Shown here one piece after another: positions 5,950 to 5,966 of a stretch of DNA of 5,966 bases (the stretch's first letter is position 1; every line of letters starts with the position of its first letter). Under the pieces are notes generated by a model. It had not been told where the DNA came from and searched no databases. It saw nothing but the letters and a program-made list of their open reading frames with translations. The translations under genes and the position numbers were made by a program. The stretch spans positions 1 to 5,966 of the forward strand of contig DDLU01000005.1 of the NCBI GenBank assembly GCA_002340305.1, in the 5' to 3' direction. The DNA is from Desulfovibrio sp. UBA2564. Lineage in GTDB: Bacteria > Desulfobacterota > Desulfovibrionia > Desulfovibrionales > Desulfovibrionaceae.

Positions 5950-5965
5950 CCGGCGGCCCTGCCGG
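5950..5965. repeat. Start of an inverted repeat downstream of fabF, cut by the window edge
   Basis: CCGGC (5950-5954) mirrors GCCGG (5961-5965) around GGCCCT, 21 bp after the fabF stop. The block is much more GC-rich than the AT-rich spacers elsewhere in the window. From memory, GCCTCCGGCGG-like strings recur after genes in Desulfovibrio species, but I cannot verify that here. It may be the 5' part of a terminator or of an extragenic repeat. The window ends before this can be judged. Confidence 0.35.
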
Positions 5966-5966
5966 G

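Noticed and set aside
1..5966. A novel or accessory system in the window
   Set aside because: Every substantial frame is a recognised ribosomal or fatty-acid gene with intact motifs. There are no mobile elements, CRISPR repeats, toxin-antitoxin pairs or unexplained long gaps. Only regulatory details remain open.

Overview
This window is a housekeeping locus that joins ribosomal-protein genes to the core of type II fatty-acid synthesis. The gene order is rpmB (minus strand), then yceD(DUF177)-rpmF-plsX-fabH-fabG-acpP-fabF (plus strand). The protein sequences, the moderate GC content with AT-rich spacers, and the arrangement (divergent rpmB, no fabD in the cluster) fit a Gram-negative sulfate reducer of the Desulfovibrionaceae, probably a marine, lower-GC lineage. 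The organism call is inference from remembered gene order and protein character, not from a search.

Left part (1-496): rpmB, encoding a zinc-type L28, reads leftward into a strong bidirectional-looking terminator. A 182-bp divergent spacer follows. It carries a TTGACA/TATAGG promoter that fires rightward about 15 nt before yceD. That promoter lies inside the 5' extension of the longest possible yceD frame, so the short start at 497 is preferred.

Middle part (497-2388): yceD, rpmF (only 59 codons) and plsX form a tight run. rpmF and plsX overlap by 8 bp, so plsX is probably translationally coupled to the L32 gene. A short hairpin separates yceD from rpmF. A 124-bp spacer with a bulged hairpin separates plsX from fabH.

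Right part (2389-5966): fabH, fabG, acpP and fabF supply initiation, beta-keto reduction, acyl carriage and elongation. Catalytic residues are intact in every enzyme. Two spacers interrupt the run. One is a 185-bp AT-rich gap between fabH and fabG, where E. coli and many relatives have fabD; it contains a 23-bp near-perfect palindrome that looks like an operator. The other is a 119-bp gap between acpP and fabF with a 10-bp-stem terminator or attenuator that could set the high ACP to low FabF ratio. The window ends at the start of another inverted repeat just after fabF.

Together, PlsX makes acyl-phosphate from acyl-ACP for phospholipid synthesis, FabH starts chains from acetyl-CoA and malonyl-ACP, FabF elongates, FabG reduces, and AcpP carries every intermediate. 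The upstream genes serve ribosome assembly, so the locus connects translation capacity to membrane synthesis. I see no mobile element, CRISPR array, tRNA or rRNA gene, and no novel defence or metabolic system. The points worth following are regulatory.
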